The notes under the pieces were generated by a model. That model made no database searches. It saw nothing but the letters and a program-made list of their open reading frames with translations, and had not been told where the DNA came from. This document shows, in pieces, positions 51,300-60,212 of a stretch of DNA of 64,000 nt (the stretch's first letter is position 1; the number at the start of each line of letters is the position of its first letter). The stretch comes from Oerskovia enterophila (GTDB lineage: Bacteria > Actinomycetota > Actinomycetes > Actinomycetales > Cellulomonadaceae): assembly GCF_001692445.1 (NCBI RefSeq), contig NZ_MAQA01000017.1, forward strand, positions 19,590 to 83,589, in the 5' to 3' direction. A program made the translations under genes and the position numbers.

Positions 51300-53435
51300 A
51301 TGCTGGCGACCCCCCTCGCCCAACCGGGCACCAGACCCCCGACCGACGGACCGATCACCACCGTCCACGTCGTCTTCAAGACCCACCTCGACCTGGGGTT
51401 CACCGACACCGCCGCGAACGTCACCGATCGGTACGTCCACGAGTACCTGCCGCGCGCCATCGCGCTGGCCGAGGAACTCGTGCGCAGGGGCGGGGCGGCC
51501 CGCTTCGTCTGGACCACCGGTTCCTGGCTGATCCACGAGGCGCTCCGGCTCGGCGACGCCGACGGACGAGCAGCCCTGGAACGAGCGATCCGGGCCGGTC
51601 ACGTGACCTGGCACGGGCTCCCGATGACGACCCACACCGAGCTCATGGACGCCGGCCTCGTCGAGCACGGCATCGCGATCGGCCGGTCGCTCGACGCGCG
51701 CTTCGGCCACCGCACCCGAGCAGCGAAGATGACCGACGTCCCCGGCCACACGATCGGCCTCGTCCCCTTCCTCGCCCGCGGCGGGCTCGACTTCCTGCAC
51801 CTGGGCGTCAACGGGGCCTCCGCGGTGCCCGAGGTGCCGGAGTTCTTCGTCTGGCGTGCTCCCGACGGCAGCGAGGTGGTCGTCAACTACGCGCAGAGCT
51901 ACGGGGCGACCGAGCTGGGTGTGGCCGTCGTGCCCGGCGGCACCGAGGCCCTCCACCTCGCGCACACGGGCGACAACTTCGGACCGCCGCCCGTCGACGA
52001 GGTCGAGGCGCTGTTCACCGAGCTCCAGGCCGCGTACCCGGGCGCGCGTGTGATCGCCTCGACGCTCGACGCGTTCAGCCGGGAGGCGGTCGCGGCCCGC
52101 GCGACCCTGCCGGTGCTCGAGCAGGAGATCGGCGACTCCTGGATCCACGGCGTCGCGAGCGATCCCGTGCAGACCGCACGGCTGCGGGCGCTGCTGCGGC
52201 TGCGCACCGAGTGGGTCGCCTCGGGCGCGCTCGTACCGGGCACCCAGGAGTGCGACGCGTTCAGCGACGGGCTGCTGCTCGTGCCCGAGCACACCTGGGG
52301 CGAGGACCTCAAGACCTACCTGCCCGACTACGTGAGCTACGAGAAGGCCGACTTCGAGCGCGCCCGCGCGGCAGACGTCGTCGACCCGTCCGGGAACCCA
52401 GCCCTGTTCGACGAGTACGCCTGGGCGTACACCGAGCACCCGAGCCCGCAGGGCCTCGCCTACTCGGCGTTCGAGCGCTCGTGGGCCGAGCAGCGGGCCC
52501 ACGTCGACCGCGCGCTCGCCGCGCTCTCGCCCGAGCGCCGTGCCGAGGCCGAGGCCGCGATCGCCGAGACCCGCCCGGCCCCCGGCACGGGTACGGGGTC
52601 GAGCGGGACGCACGTCGACCTCGACGCCACGCTCGACGTCGGCGCCTACCGGGTCCGCTTCGGCCCCGACGGCTCGCTCGTCTCCCTCGTCGACCCCGCG
52701 GGGACGGACTGGGCGGGACCCGAGCACCCGCTCGCGGCCTACCGCTACGAGACGTTCGACGAGCGCGACGAGGCCCGGTGGATGCGCGAGTACTGCCGCG
52801 ACATGGACGAGAACGCCCTGTGGGCGGTGCCCGACCAGTCGAAGCCCGGCCTCGCGATCGCCGAGAGGCTGCCGGCCACGACCTTCGCCCCGCGCGTCGT
52901 GGCGGGCGAACGCTCGGCCGACGGCACGGGCACGGTCGTGACGCTGCAGCTCGCCCTGCCCGACGCGGCGTGCGACACGTGGGGAGGGCCACGCGACATC
53001 CGGTTGACGTACCGCTTCCCGGGCGATCCCGGACCGGTCGGCATCACGCTCGACCTGCGCGGCAAGGATGCCTCCCGTCTCCCCGAGGCAGGGTGGTTGG
53101 GCTTCCGCCCGCGCACCGAGCCCGGCGACTGGCGGCTGACCAAGATCGACACGCCGGTCGATCCGCGGTCGGTCGTGCGCAACGGCAACCGCAGCCTGCA
53201 CGCCGTGGCCGAGGTCACCCACACCGCGGCGCGGACCTTCTCGCTGCGCCCGCTCGACGCGGCGCTCGTCGCGGTCGGGCGCCCCGCGCTCCTCCGTTTC
53301 GACAACTCACTGCCCGATCCCGACGAAGGACTTCACGTGAACCTGCACAACAACGTCTGGGGGACGAACTTCACCATGTGGTTCGACGACGACCTGCGCT
53401 TCCGCTTCGTGCTCACCCTCGGGGACGCACGATGA
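51300..53435 (+). CDS. DUF5054 / GH38-like glycoside hydrolase
   Basis: 711 residues, with GAAGGAG before the ATG. The N-terminal domain starts HVVFKTHLDLGFTDTAANV, the His-x-Asp pattern that binds zinc in alpha-mannosidase-like (GH38) folds. Also RFVWTTGSWLIHEAL, VTWHGLPMTTHTELMD and MTDVPGHTIGLVPFLARGG. DUF5054 proteins have this GH38-like barrel, with no substrate I can name with confidence. A C-terminal beta-sandwich follows (LDVGAYRVRFGPDGSLVSL). Cytoplasmic. It is coupled to the next gene by an ATGA overlap. Confidence 0.82.
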   Translation: MLATPLAQPGTRPPTDGPITTVHVVFKTHLDLGFTDTAANVTDRYVHEYLPRAIALAEELVRRGGAARFVWTTGSWLIHEALRLGDADGRAALERAIRAGHVTWHGLPMTTHTELMDAGLVEHGIAIGRSLDARFGHRTRAAKMTDVPGHTIGLVPFLARGGLDFLHLGVNGASAVPEVPEFFVWRAPDGSEVVVNYAQSYGATELGVAVVPGGTEALHLAHTGDNFGPPPVDEVEALFTELQAAYPGARVIASTLDAFSREAVAARATLPVLEQEIGDSWIHGVASDPVQTARLRALLRLRTEWVASGALVPGTQECDAFSDGLLLVPEHTWGEDLKTYLPDYVSYEKADFERARAADVVDPSGNPALFDEYAWAYTEHPSPQGLAYSAFERSWAEQRAHVDRALAALSPERRAEAEAAIAETRPAPGTGTGSSGTHVDLDATLDVGAYRVRFGPDGSLVSLVDPAGTDWAGPEHPLAAYRYETFDERDEARWMREYCRDMDENALWAVPDQSKPGLAIAERLPATTFAPRVVAGERSADGTGTVVTLQLALPDAACDTWGGPRDIRLTYRFPGDPGPVGITLDLRGKDASRLPEAGWLGFRPRTEPGDWRLTKIDTPVDPRSVVRNGNRSLHAVAEVTHTAARTFSLRPLDAALVAVGRPALLRFDNSLPDPDEGLHVNLHNNVWGTNFTMWFDDDLRFRFVLTLGDAR

Positions 53436-54550
53436 CCGGCGCGCTCGTGACCAGCCCTCCCGTCGTGATGGCCCCACGCTCCGACGGCTTCGAGGTCGTC
53501 TGGGGCGTGAGCCGGCTTTGCCGCGGCTGGGTCGAGTGGGAGTCCGACGACGGCTCGCGCGGCACCGCGTCGGGGGACGCGTTCGGCATGGTGCCCCAGG
53601 GGGCCCGGGTGCTGCGCGTGCGGGTCGAGGGCCTGCCGCACGGCTCGTGCCTGCGCGTCAGGACCGTCACCGAGGCCGTCGACGCCTCGTCCCCTCGGCA
53701 CGAGAGCGCGTGGAAGTCGGTGCGCACGCTCGACGGTTCGTCCGAGGACGCGCGCTTCGCGGTGTGGAACGACACCCACCAGCGCGACGACACCCTGAGG
53801 GCACTGCACGAGGCGACGCCCGAGGTCGACGTGCTCGTCTGGAACGGCGACCTCTGCAACGACTGGACGGACCCCGCGGAGTTCACCACGACCGTCCTGA
53901 ACCCTGCGGGCCTGGACGTGAGCGACGGCCGCCCCCTCGCGGTCGTCGTGGGCAACCACGACGTGCGCGGCACGTGGGCGTACCAGCTCGAGGACTTCGT
54001 CGCCACGCCGGAGGGGCGGCCGTTCACGGCCTTCCGCATCGGTCCGGTCGCATGCGTCGTGCTGCACACGGGCGAGGACAAGCCCGACGCCCACCCGACC
54101 TTCGAGGGACGTGTCGCGTTCGAGCCGCTGCGCGCCGAGCAGGCCAGGTGGCTGCGCGAGGTCACGGCTCGTCCCGAGATCGCGGACGCTCCCTACCGCG
54201 TGGTGTTCTGCCACATCCCGCTGCGGTGGATCGACGAGACCGTCGTCGACTACGACGCCGACGGCTACGACTGGTTCAGCCGCATGAGCCGCGACGCGTG
54301 GCACGACGCGCTCGTCGGGTGGGGCGCCCAGATCGTCGTGTCGGGGCACACGCACTACCAGACCTCGCTCCCCGCGACCGAGGAGTTCCCGTACGCGCAG
54401 CTCATCAGCGGCGGGCCCGACGCCGACACGGCCTCCGACGAGGCGGCCGCGTGGATCGACGGCGAGGCGAGCGCCGACGAGCTCGTGCTCACGATGCGCG
54501 ACCTCGCAGGCGAGGTCCTGCACGAGGTCCGTCTGCCACCGCTCGCCTGA
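53432..54550 (+). CDS. Calcineurin-like metallophosphoesterase
   Basis: 372 residues in an ATGA overlap with the GH38-like gene. An N-terminal ~105-residue beta domain (FnIII-like) is followed by the phosphoesterase: FAVWNDTHQ (first box, with NDTH), LVWNGDLCNDW, VVVGNHDVRG, VVFCHIPL and IVVSGHTHYQ. These are the metal ligands of purple-acid-phosphatase-like enzymes. There is no signal peptide. Its coupling to a glycoside hydrolase suggests it dephosphorylates a phosphorylated sugar or glycan fragment, but that is inference. Confidence 0.88.
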   Translation: MTGALVTSPPVVMAPRSDGFEVVWGVSRLCRGWVEWESDDGSRGTASGDAFGMVPQGARVLRVRVEGLPHGSCLRVRTVTEAVDASSPRHESAWKSVRTLDGSSEDARFAVWNDTHQRDDTLRALHEATPEVDVLVWNGDLCNDWTDPAEFTTTVLNPAGLDVSDGRPLAVVVGNHDVRGTWAYQLEDFVATPEGRPFTAFRIGPVACVVLHTGEDKPDAHPTFEGRVAFEPLRAEQARWLREVTARPEIADAPYRVVFCHIPLRWIDETVVDYDADGYDWFSRMSRDAWHDALVGWGAQIVVSGHTHYQTSLPATEEFPYAQLISGGPDADTASDEAAAWIDGEASADELVLTMRDLAGEVLHEVRLPPLA

Positions 54551-54586
54551 CGCCCCCACGTCGTCCCCGTGCTGCTCAGCCGTCGA

Positions 54587-56530
54587 TCAGCCGAGCGGCT
54601 TGCAGAGCAGCGCGTCGGGCGTGCCCCCGTGGTTCCAGCGCCACGTGAACGCGACGCCCGCGATGTACTCGCCGTCGCGGCACTGGCCCTTGTAGCTGCC
54701 GGGTGCCCAGTCGCTCGCGGTCGAGCCGCCGCCTGCCGGCCGGTTGTCGCCCTGGTCGAACCAGACGTTGCGGCCCTGGTTCGACGGCAGCGCGGTCTCG
54801 GGCTGCGCGCACAGCAGCTTCGACGTCGACCACTTGTTGACCGTGCCGATCGTCAGGCTGTAGCCGACGGCCATCTGCCCGGCGGGGCACTGCAGCTTGT
54901 CGTAGCCGCTCGCCCAGTCGTCCTGCACGTAGGCCTCGTTGCTCACGACCGTGCGGGTCGTGGTCAGCGCAGGCTGCAGGTTGTCGGTGCAGAGCGCACG
55001 GTTGGTGCTCCGTGCGACGCCCACGAGGCGCTGCGTGTCGGGGCAGCTGCCCTTCCACCGGCCCGGGTCCCAGTCGGGCCGGTCGTTCATGAGGGCCGAG
55101 GCGTTCGTGTCGGGCGAGTGGCTCCCGCTGCCGAGCATGTTCCAGCGCACCTCGAGAGCGACGGGACCGGTCTTGCCGTCCGAGGTCACGAGCTTCTTCC
55201 ACTGCGGGTAGCGCCAGTCGTCGGCGATGCTCAGCCGGGTGCCGTCGGCCTTGTAGGCGAGGAGCGAGAAGGTGTCGACGAAGCTGCCGTCGTCCGTGGC
55301 GTGGGCCACGAGGGGCCAGGCCGCGAAGTCGCTGTCGTTCTCGACGAGGATGTCGGTGAAGTTGACCCACCACGCCTTCTCCTTCTCGTTCGTCTGTCCG
55401 GCACCGGTGGTGCCGAACTCGCTGAACCAGACGGGGGCCGTGTAGTGCTGACCGGTCGTGTTGACGAAGAGCGCTGCTTCCGTGACGGAGGCCTTGAGCT
55501 GTGCCGCCGTCATGTCGCGGTACCGCAGGTCCGTGGTCTCACCGAGCCCGGTCGCGCCCGTGTGCTGGGGTCCGGTGAACCCGTAGATGTGCGCGGCGTA
55601 GACGATCTTGTCGGGGTAGAGCAGCGTGTTGGACAGGTTGCGCACGGGCTTCAGGTGCGGCCGGTCGTGGAAGGTGACGTCGGTCGGGATGCCCTGGAAG
55701 TTGATGCCCTCCATGATGACGAGCACGTCAGGGTCCGCGCGTTGGATGGCGATGCCGGCCTGCTGGTAGGACTTGTACAGGTCGTTCTTGTCGCCCATGC
55801 CCCAGTTGGGGTCGTCGAGGATGTCGCGACGCACCTCGTTGCGCAGGTCCATGCCGACGACGCGGGGGTTGTCGGCGTAGCGCTCGGTGAGCATGACCCA
55901 GTCACCGATCCACTTCTCGATCGTCTGGCTGCTGTAGGGCTTGGAGTTGCCGTCGTCGGCGCCGCAGCACCAGCGCGACGTCGTCGTGTGGTTGTTGAGG
56001 ATGACGGCGAACCCGTCGGCCGTGAGCGCTTCGACGACCTCGTCGAAGACCTGCAGCGGTGTCATGCCCCTCAACTGGGGGTTGGCTGTCACGGCGACGT
56101 CAGGCACAGGGGCCGTCATGCCGAGCATCTCGTTCGAGAAGGACAGCCGGATGCTGTTCAGCCCGAGCCCGTGGAAGTCGCTCATGAGGGTGGCCATCGG
56201 CACCCGGTCGAGGCCCATGGGGATGTCGTAGCTGATACCGCTGTTGTGGTTGGCGGGATCGTTCTTGTCGCCGCTGCCGTTCCAGTGCCCTTGAGCGCCG
56301 TCCCAGTTGGCGGACTTGAGCTTGAACCGGTCCCCGTCGGCGTCGACGACGTACCGACCGCGGGTGCTGAGCGGCGCGTCCCACGACGCCGACAGCTCCG
56401 GGCCGGTCAGCACGGGGATGGGCTCCTCGGTGGACGTGGCGGTCGCCGGGGTCACGACGGTGGTCGTGAGCCCGATCGTTGCCGTGACCGTGACGAGTGC
56501 CACGGCGAGCCGCGTGATGCGACGTTGCAT
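54587..56530 (-). CDS. Secreted GH5 family glycoside hydrolase with C-terminal repeats
   Basis: 647 residues. Signal peptide about 1-35 (TTTVVTPATATS). The GH5 barrel has GLGLNSIRLSFSNEML, VILNNHTTTSRWCC, acid/base Glu about 230 in MDLRNEVRRD and nucleophile Glu about 371 in WFSEFGTTG. From about 460 come three Cys-containing repeats of about 60 residues, each with a DW-(A/D)-x-G...K-x-x-C start and a LLC-type end (DWDPGRWKGSC, DWASGYDKLQC, DWAPGSYKGQC). They could be a glycan-binding module. Substrate unknown; the locus suggests a galacto- or mannan-type glycan. Confidence 0.87.
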   Translation of the reverse strand: MQRRITRLAVALVTVTATIGLTTTVVTPATATSTEEPIPVLTGPELSASWDAPLSTRGRYVVDADGDRFKLKSANWDGAQGHWNGSGDKNDPANHNSGISYDIPMGLDRVPMATLMSDFHGLGLNSIRLSFSNEMLGMTAPVPDVAVTANPQLRGMTPLQVFDEVVEALTADGFAVILNNHTTTSRWCCGADDGNSKPYSSQTIEKWIGDWVMLTERYADNPRVVGMDLRNEVRRDILDDPNWGMGDKNDLYKSYQQAGIAIQRADPDVLVIMEGINFQGIPTDVTFHDRPHLKPVRNLSNTLLYPDKIVYAAHIYGFTGPQHTGATGLGETTDLRYRDMTAAQLKASVTEAALFVNTTGQHYTAPVWFSEFGTTGAGQTNEKEKAWWVNFTDILVENDSDFAAWPLVAHATDDGSFVDTFSLLAYKADGTRLSIADDWRYPQWKKLVTSDGKTGPVALEVRWNMLGSGSHSPDTNASALMNDRPDWDPGRWKGSCPDTQRLVGVARSTNRALCTDNLQPALTTTRTVVSNEAYVQDDWASGYDKLQCPAGQMAVGYSLTIGTVNKWSTSKLLCAQPETALPSNQGRNVWFDQGDNRPAGGGSTASDWAPGSYKGQCRDGEYIAGVAFTWRWNHGGTPDALLCKPLG

Positions 56531-56638
56531 GCTGCGAACCTCTCTGTTCGTCTTCTGCGTGTTCGTGAGGCTCGGCCGACCGTTGGAGGGACGCGCCCCG
56601 CGACCTGATCCGGTCAGGCTAGGGTGACGAATTACCGA

Positions 56639-56652
56639 TGTCAACGTAAACA
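56639..56652. promoter_or_regulatory. LacI-type operator upstream of GH5 gene, site 1
   Basis: TGTCAACGTAAACA, 12 of 14 identical to TGTTTACGTAAACA. It lies about 109 bp upstream of the GH5 start. Confidence 0.65.
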
Positions 56653-56662
56653 TCCGCATTCG

Positions 56663-56676
56663 TGGCAACGTAAACA
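56663..56676. promoter_or_regulatory. LacI-type operator upstream of GH5 gene, site 2
   Basis: TGGCAACGTAAACA, a direct repeat of site 1 shifted by 24 bp (the shared block CAACGTAAACATC is identical). Two in-phase sites suggest cooperative binding. Confidence 0.6.
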
Positions 56677-56712
56677 TCACCGGCTCCGGACGAGCCGGCC
56701 CCGCTTCGCCTC

Positions 56713-57282
56713 TCAGCGCTGCGTCTCGAAGAACTCCCGGATGAGGTCGCCGCACTCGACGTCGCGGACGCCTCCCACGACCTCGACACGGTGAGGGTTG
56801 CGCCGGTCGCGCACGATGTCCCACACCGAGCCGCACGCGCCCGCCTTGGGATCCCAGGCGCCGAGCACGAGGCGCTCGACCCGCGCGAGCGTCGTCGCCC
56901 CGGCGCACATGGCGCACGGCTCGAGCGTCACGACGAGCGTGCACCCCTCGAGGCGCCACGAGCCGAGCGTCGCCGCGGCCTGACGCAGCGCGAGCACCTC
57001 GGCGTGGGCCGTGGGGTCGCCGATCTCCTCGCGCCGGTTGCGCCCGAGGCCGAGCAGACGCCCGTCGGGCCCGACGACGAGCGCCCCGATGGGCACGTCG
57101 CCCGTCGCCAGCGCGTGGGTCGCCTCGTGCAGCGCGAGCCCCATGAGCTCGTCCCAGACCGCGCGGCGGGCCGCGACCGTGTCGGGCGGGAAGGTCCCGC
57201 TCGCCCAGGGGAGGTCGAGCCCCGCAGGGCCGGGCGTTCCTGGGCCGGGCTCTGCGGTGGGGGCGACGTCGTCGGGGACCAT
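56713..57282 (-). CDS. tadA: tRNA adenosine(34) deaminase
   Basis: 189 residues from ATG 57282. The zinc deaminase motifs are [10 protein letters not shown] (H93, E95) and [15 protein letters not shown] (C123, C126). It converts A34 to inosine in tRNA-Arg(ACG). The first ~35 residues are Pro/Gly-rich and not part of the fold, so a later start is possible. A nucleobase deaminase of the same fold would look similar, but the PCAMCAGA spacing and lone occurrence fit TadA. It is divergent from upp with 33 bp between starts. Confidence 0.9.
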   Translation of the reverse strand: MVPDDVAPTAEPGPGTPGPAGLDLPWASGTFPPDTVAARRAVWDELMGLALHEATHALATGDVPIGALVVGPDGRLLGLGRNRREEIGDPTAHAEVLALRQAAATLGSWRLEGCTLVVTLEPCAMCAGATTLARVERLVLGAWDPKAGACGSVWDIVRDRRNPHRVEVVGGVRDVECGDLIREFFETQR

Positions 57283-57315
57283 GCTCCCGAGGCTACCGGG
57301 CGGTACCCTCGAACC

Positions 57316-57951
57316 ATGCGCCTGCACGTCGCCGACCACCCGCTGGTCGCCCACAAGCTCACCGTCCTTCGCAACAAGGACACCGCCTCCCCGACCTTCC
57401 GCCTCCTGGTGGACGAGCTCGTGACCCTGCTGGCCTACGAGGCGACGCGGGACGTCCGGGTCGAGCCCCACGAGGTCGAGACCCCGGTCACCACGACCGT
57501 CGGGGTCCGCATCGCCGAGCCCCGCCCGCTCGTCGTCCCCATCCTGCGTGCCGGCCTGGGGATGCTCGAGGGCATGACCCGCCTGCTGCCCACCGCCGAG
57601 GTGGGCTTCCTGGGGATGCAGCGCGACGAGGAGACGCTCGAGGCCGTCACGTACGCCAACCGCCTCCCGGACGACCTGACGGGTCGCCACGTGTTCCTGC
57701 TCGACCCCATGCTCGCGACCGGCGGGACGCTCGTCGCGGCGATCGACTACGTGTTCGAGCGTGGCGCCCGTGACGTGACGGCGGTGTGCCTGCTCGCGGC
57801 CCCGGAGGGCATCGAGGTCCTCGAGAAGGCGATCGGCGACCGGGTCGACGTCCAGCTCGTCGTGGCCGCGGTCGACGAGCGGCTCGACGAGAAGGCCTAC
57901 ATCGTGCCCGGCCTGGGTGACGCGGGCGACCGCCTGTACGGCGTCGTCTGA
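57316..57951 (+). CDS. upp: Uracil phosphoribosyltransferase
   Basis: 211 residues, the family's length. [18 protein letters not shown] at the start, [14 protein letters not shown] near 75, the PRPP loop [16 protein letters not shown] near 131 and the C-terminal uracil-binding [15 protein letters not shown]. It makes UMP from uracil and PRPP in pyrimidine salvage. It is monocistronic, with a hairpin 27 bp after the stop. Confidence 0.96.
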   Translation: MRLHVADHPLVAHKLTVLRNKDTASPTFRLLVDELVTLLAYEATRDVRVEPHEVETPVTTTVGVRIAEPRPLVVPILRAGLGMLEGMTRLLPTAEVGFLGMQRDEETLEAVTYANRLPDDLTGRHVFLLDPMLATGGTLVAAIDYVFERGARDVTAVCLLAAPEGIEVLEKAIGDRVDVQLVVAAVDERLDEKAYIVPGLGDAGDRLYGVV

Positions 57952-57977
57952 CCAGTTCGTCGTCCGAGCGCACGAAG

Positions 57978-58007
57978 CGGGGCCGCCGGGAGGACCTGGC
58001 GGCCCCG
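57978..58007 (+). terminator. Terminator of upp
   Basis: CGGGGCCGCC (57978-57987) pairs perfectly with GGCGGCCCCG (57998-58007) over a 10-nt loop. Confidence 0.75.
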
Positions 58008-58171
58008 TCCTGCGTGACGATGCCCGACGGCGCCACATCCGTCCCATTTTCGTGTCTCACCGAGTGAGATTCTCGGTTCTTCCCCTTGGCGCCCCTCGGT
58101 GCCGCTGCCATGCTCACCTGGTGACCCCCTCGCTGAGCTTCCGCGGTGCCACCCGGCGCCCGAGCGTCAGC

Positions 58172-58201
58172 ATGTCCTCCTGCGTCTGTTGTCCGGCCTG
58201 A
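58172..58201 (+). CDS. Candidate Cys-rich leader peptide
   Basis: ATG to TGA encodes MSSCVCCPA: three Cys in nine residues, 88 nt before the next ATG. Short Cys-containing leader ORFs are known upstream of actinobacterial sulfur genes, where ribosome stalling at Cys codons can signal cysteine supply. The ribosome site is weak, and the complementary RNA structures around it are only suggested by eye. This is inference. Confidence 0.4.
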   Translation: MSSCVCCPA

Positions 58202-58289
58202 CTCGCTCAGTCCCCTGACAACCCTGCCGACCCTCGTCGGCGCCGCTCCGGCTCCTCGCCGTCGAGCGGGAAGACCCACGGAGCCTCGC

Positions 58290-58970
58290 ATGACCACGCT
58301 GACCCAGAAGACCGCCCAGCCCCACGCCGCGCACCGCCGCAACCACCCCGGGTTCGTCCTGTACGTCGGGGTCGACGCGGCGTCGGGCGAGCACCCGCAG
58401 GCCGAGCTCGTCGAGCTCGCCGAGGCCCTCGGAGAGCTCGCCCGGGAATGGCTGCCGGCCGCCGAGACCTACACGGCCCTGACGCTCTCCGAACCGGCGA
58501 CCGACTCGCACGAGCCGCTCGTCGACCACGGTCGACGCAAGGTGCGCGGGCGCAGCGCGGCCCGCCGCGCCGAGGTGCCCACCCCGGCACCGGACCTGGC
58601 CCCGCTCGGAGACGTCAACGCGTTCCGCGACCGCCTCGCGGCCCTGTCGCCGTTCCCGCGCGTCGTGATCGACCCGGTCGGTCGGCGGGTCACCGTCGAC
58701 GGCTCGGTCCAGCGCCTCACGTACAAGGAGTTCGAGCTCCTGTCGCACCTCTACCGCTCGGCGCACCGCGTCGTGACCCGCGAGGAGCTCCTGTCGACCG
58801 TCTGGGGAGCCGACGCAGTGCGCGACGGCAGCCGGACGATCGACGTCCACGTGCGGCGGCTGCGCGAGAAGCTCGGCCTCCAGCACGTCATCACGACCGT
58901 CCGCGGGCTCGGCTACCGGTTCGACCCGCAGACCCACGTCGTCCTCAGCGGCTCGGGGGACGCCGCCTGA
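58290..58970 (+). CDS. Winged-helix (OmpR-type) regulator without receiver
   Basis: 226 residues. The C-terminal OmpR/PhoB-like DNA-binding domain is at about 125-213: RLTYKEFELLSHLYRSAHRV, VTREELLSTVWGAD, then TIDVHVRRLREKLG and RGLGYRFD. The N-terminal 120 residues have no receiver Asp and no recognised domain; a basic linker (GRRKVRGRSAARRA) lies at 81-95. It should bind DNA without a partner kinase. GGAG precedes the ATG. The target genes are unknown. A Cys-rich leader ORF lies upstream. Confidence 0.85.
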   Translation: MTTLTQKTAQPHAAHRRNHPGFVLYVGVDAASGEHPQAELVELAEALGELAREWLPAAETYTALTLSEPATDSHEPLVDHGRRKVRGRSAARRAEVPTPAPDLAPLGDVNAFRDRLAALSPFPRVVIDPVGRRVTVDGSVQRLTYKEFELLSHLYRSAHRVVTREELLSTVWGADAVRDGSRTIDVHVRRLREKLGLQHVITTVRGLGYRFDPQTHVVLSGSGDAA

Positions 58971-59157
58971 GGACAGGTGCTGCCGGGTCGGGCGCTCGTG
59001 ATTCCGTGGGGGGATCGGCGCGGCCCGGCAGCACGGCTCCGGTGCGAGAGACCACCCCGGAGCTCGTCCGGGCCTCGACGACCGGTTTGGCCGGGACGTC
59101 CGGCCGGGGTTGGATGGACCGGTTCATCCGTTCCGTCCCCGCGAGGTCCTCTCCGCC

Positions 59158-60168
59158 GTGCCCGTCCTCCCACCGCCCGCCCGACCGTCCGTCGCCCTCC
59201 TCGGTGCAGGCGTCGCGCTCGTGCTCCTGACGGGGTGCACCGGGACCGGAGCCACCGCGGTACCGGCTGTGCCCTCTGTCGCCGTGCGTGAACCCGTCAC
59301 GACCCGCGCCGAGGCCGACACGCTCTTCGCGGGACTCACCTCGGCACGGAACACCGCGAATGCGGCCCGGGACGCGGCTGCTCTCTCGCTCGTCGAGACG
59401 GGGCCGAGCCTGCGCGCCTCGACCTTCGCCTACGCCGCGCAGGCCGCGCAGGGGGCCGCGCCCGTCGCGCCCTACACCTCGACCGCGGGCACGCTCGCCG
59501 CCCCGGAGCGTGGCACCGCGGACTGGTTCTACTCGCTGAGCGCACCGGGCGACGCGGCGGTCGGCGACACCACGGGCGCGTACGTCGAGTCGACGTTCTT
59601 CATGCGCGCGGGCGAGGGCGACCCTTGGCTGCTGACCTACCGGCTGGCGACCGACCCGGCCGTCGCCCTGCCGCAGCCCGCGCTCTCGGGCGGCTCCGCC
59701 GTCGTGCCCGACGACGACGCGCGTGCCCGCGGGGGCCTCGCCCTCCAGGACGTGGTCGCGTACGCGAGCACCGGGCAGCCCGCCCCCACGCTCGACGTGA
59801 CGGATGCCGACCAGCTCGCGACCGCGCACACCCAGGGCTTCCCCCTGCCCGACCTCTCGCCCGACGCCGGGACCGAGCAGCGCGCCTGCACGCTCGAGGA
59901 GCCCGCCCCGGCCTGGGCCTCGTCCACCCAGGGGATCTTCGCGATGGCGTCGGTCGAGTGCACGCAGAGCGTCGCGCTCACGGGAGGCTGGACGGCGCCG
60001 ACGCCCACGACCGGGACGATCGGCACGGTCCCCGTCGGGGCCCGCTTGTCGGGGTGGACGGTCTCGCAGTCGGTCACGGTCCTCGTCGAGGTGCACGACG
60101 ACGGCACGTCCCGGGTGGTCGGGTCCGGTCTGCGCCCGGTCCGGACGGACGTCACACCCGCCCCGTGA
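59158..60168 (+). CDS. Secreted lipoprotein, unknown
   Basis: 336 residues from GTG 59158, chosen because it gives a proper lipoprotein signal (SVALLGAGVALVLLTGC, Cys27); the frame is open further to a TTG. The mature protein is a single domain with no family I recognise. It shows TRAEADTLFAGLTSARNTAN near 48, DWFYSLSAPGD and YVESTFFMRAGEGDPWLLTY near 145, and VTVLVEVHDDGTSRVVGSGL at the end. It is therefore an exported protein of unknown role, 45 bp before the GST-like gene. Confidence 0.75.
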   Translation: MPVLPPPARPSVALLGAGVALVLLTGCTGTGATAVPAVPSVAVREPVTTRAEADTLFAGLTSARNTANAARDAAALSLVETGPSLRASTFAYAAQAAQGAAPVAPYTSTAGTLAAPERGTADWFYSLSAPGDAAVGDTTGAYVESTFFMRAGEGDPWLLTYRLATDPAVALPQPALSGGSAVVPDDDARARGGLALQDVVAYASTGQPAPTLDVTDADQLATAHTQGFPLPDLSPDAGTEQRACTLEEPAPAWASSTQGIFAMASVECTQSVALTGGWTAPTPTTGTIGTVPVGARLSGWTVSQSVTVLVEVHDDGTSRVVGSGLRPVRTDVTPAP

Positions 60169-60212
60169 CCCGGATCGCTGCACGTCCCCGGCCACCGACG
60201 TAGGTTCGGAGC

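Larger units (their letters stand above)
57952..58289 (+). other. Long leader region before the winged-helix regulator
   Basis: 338 bp. It holds the upp terminator (57978-58007), an inverted repeat TCTCAC-CGA-GTGAGA (58055-58069), and a 9-codon Cys-rich ORF (58172-58201). The repeat lies in a locally AT-richer stretch (CATTTTCGTG...GATTCTCGG), so the promoter of the regulator gene is probably here. Confidence 0.5.
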
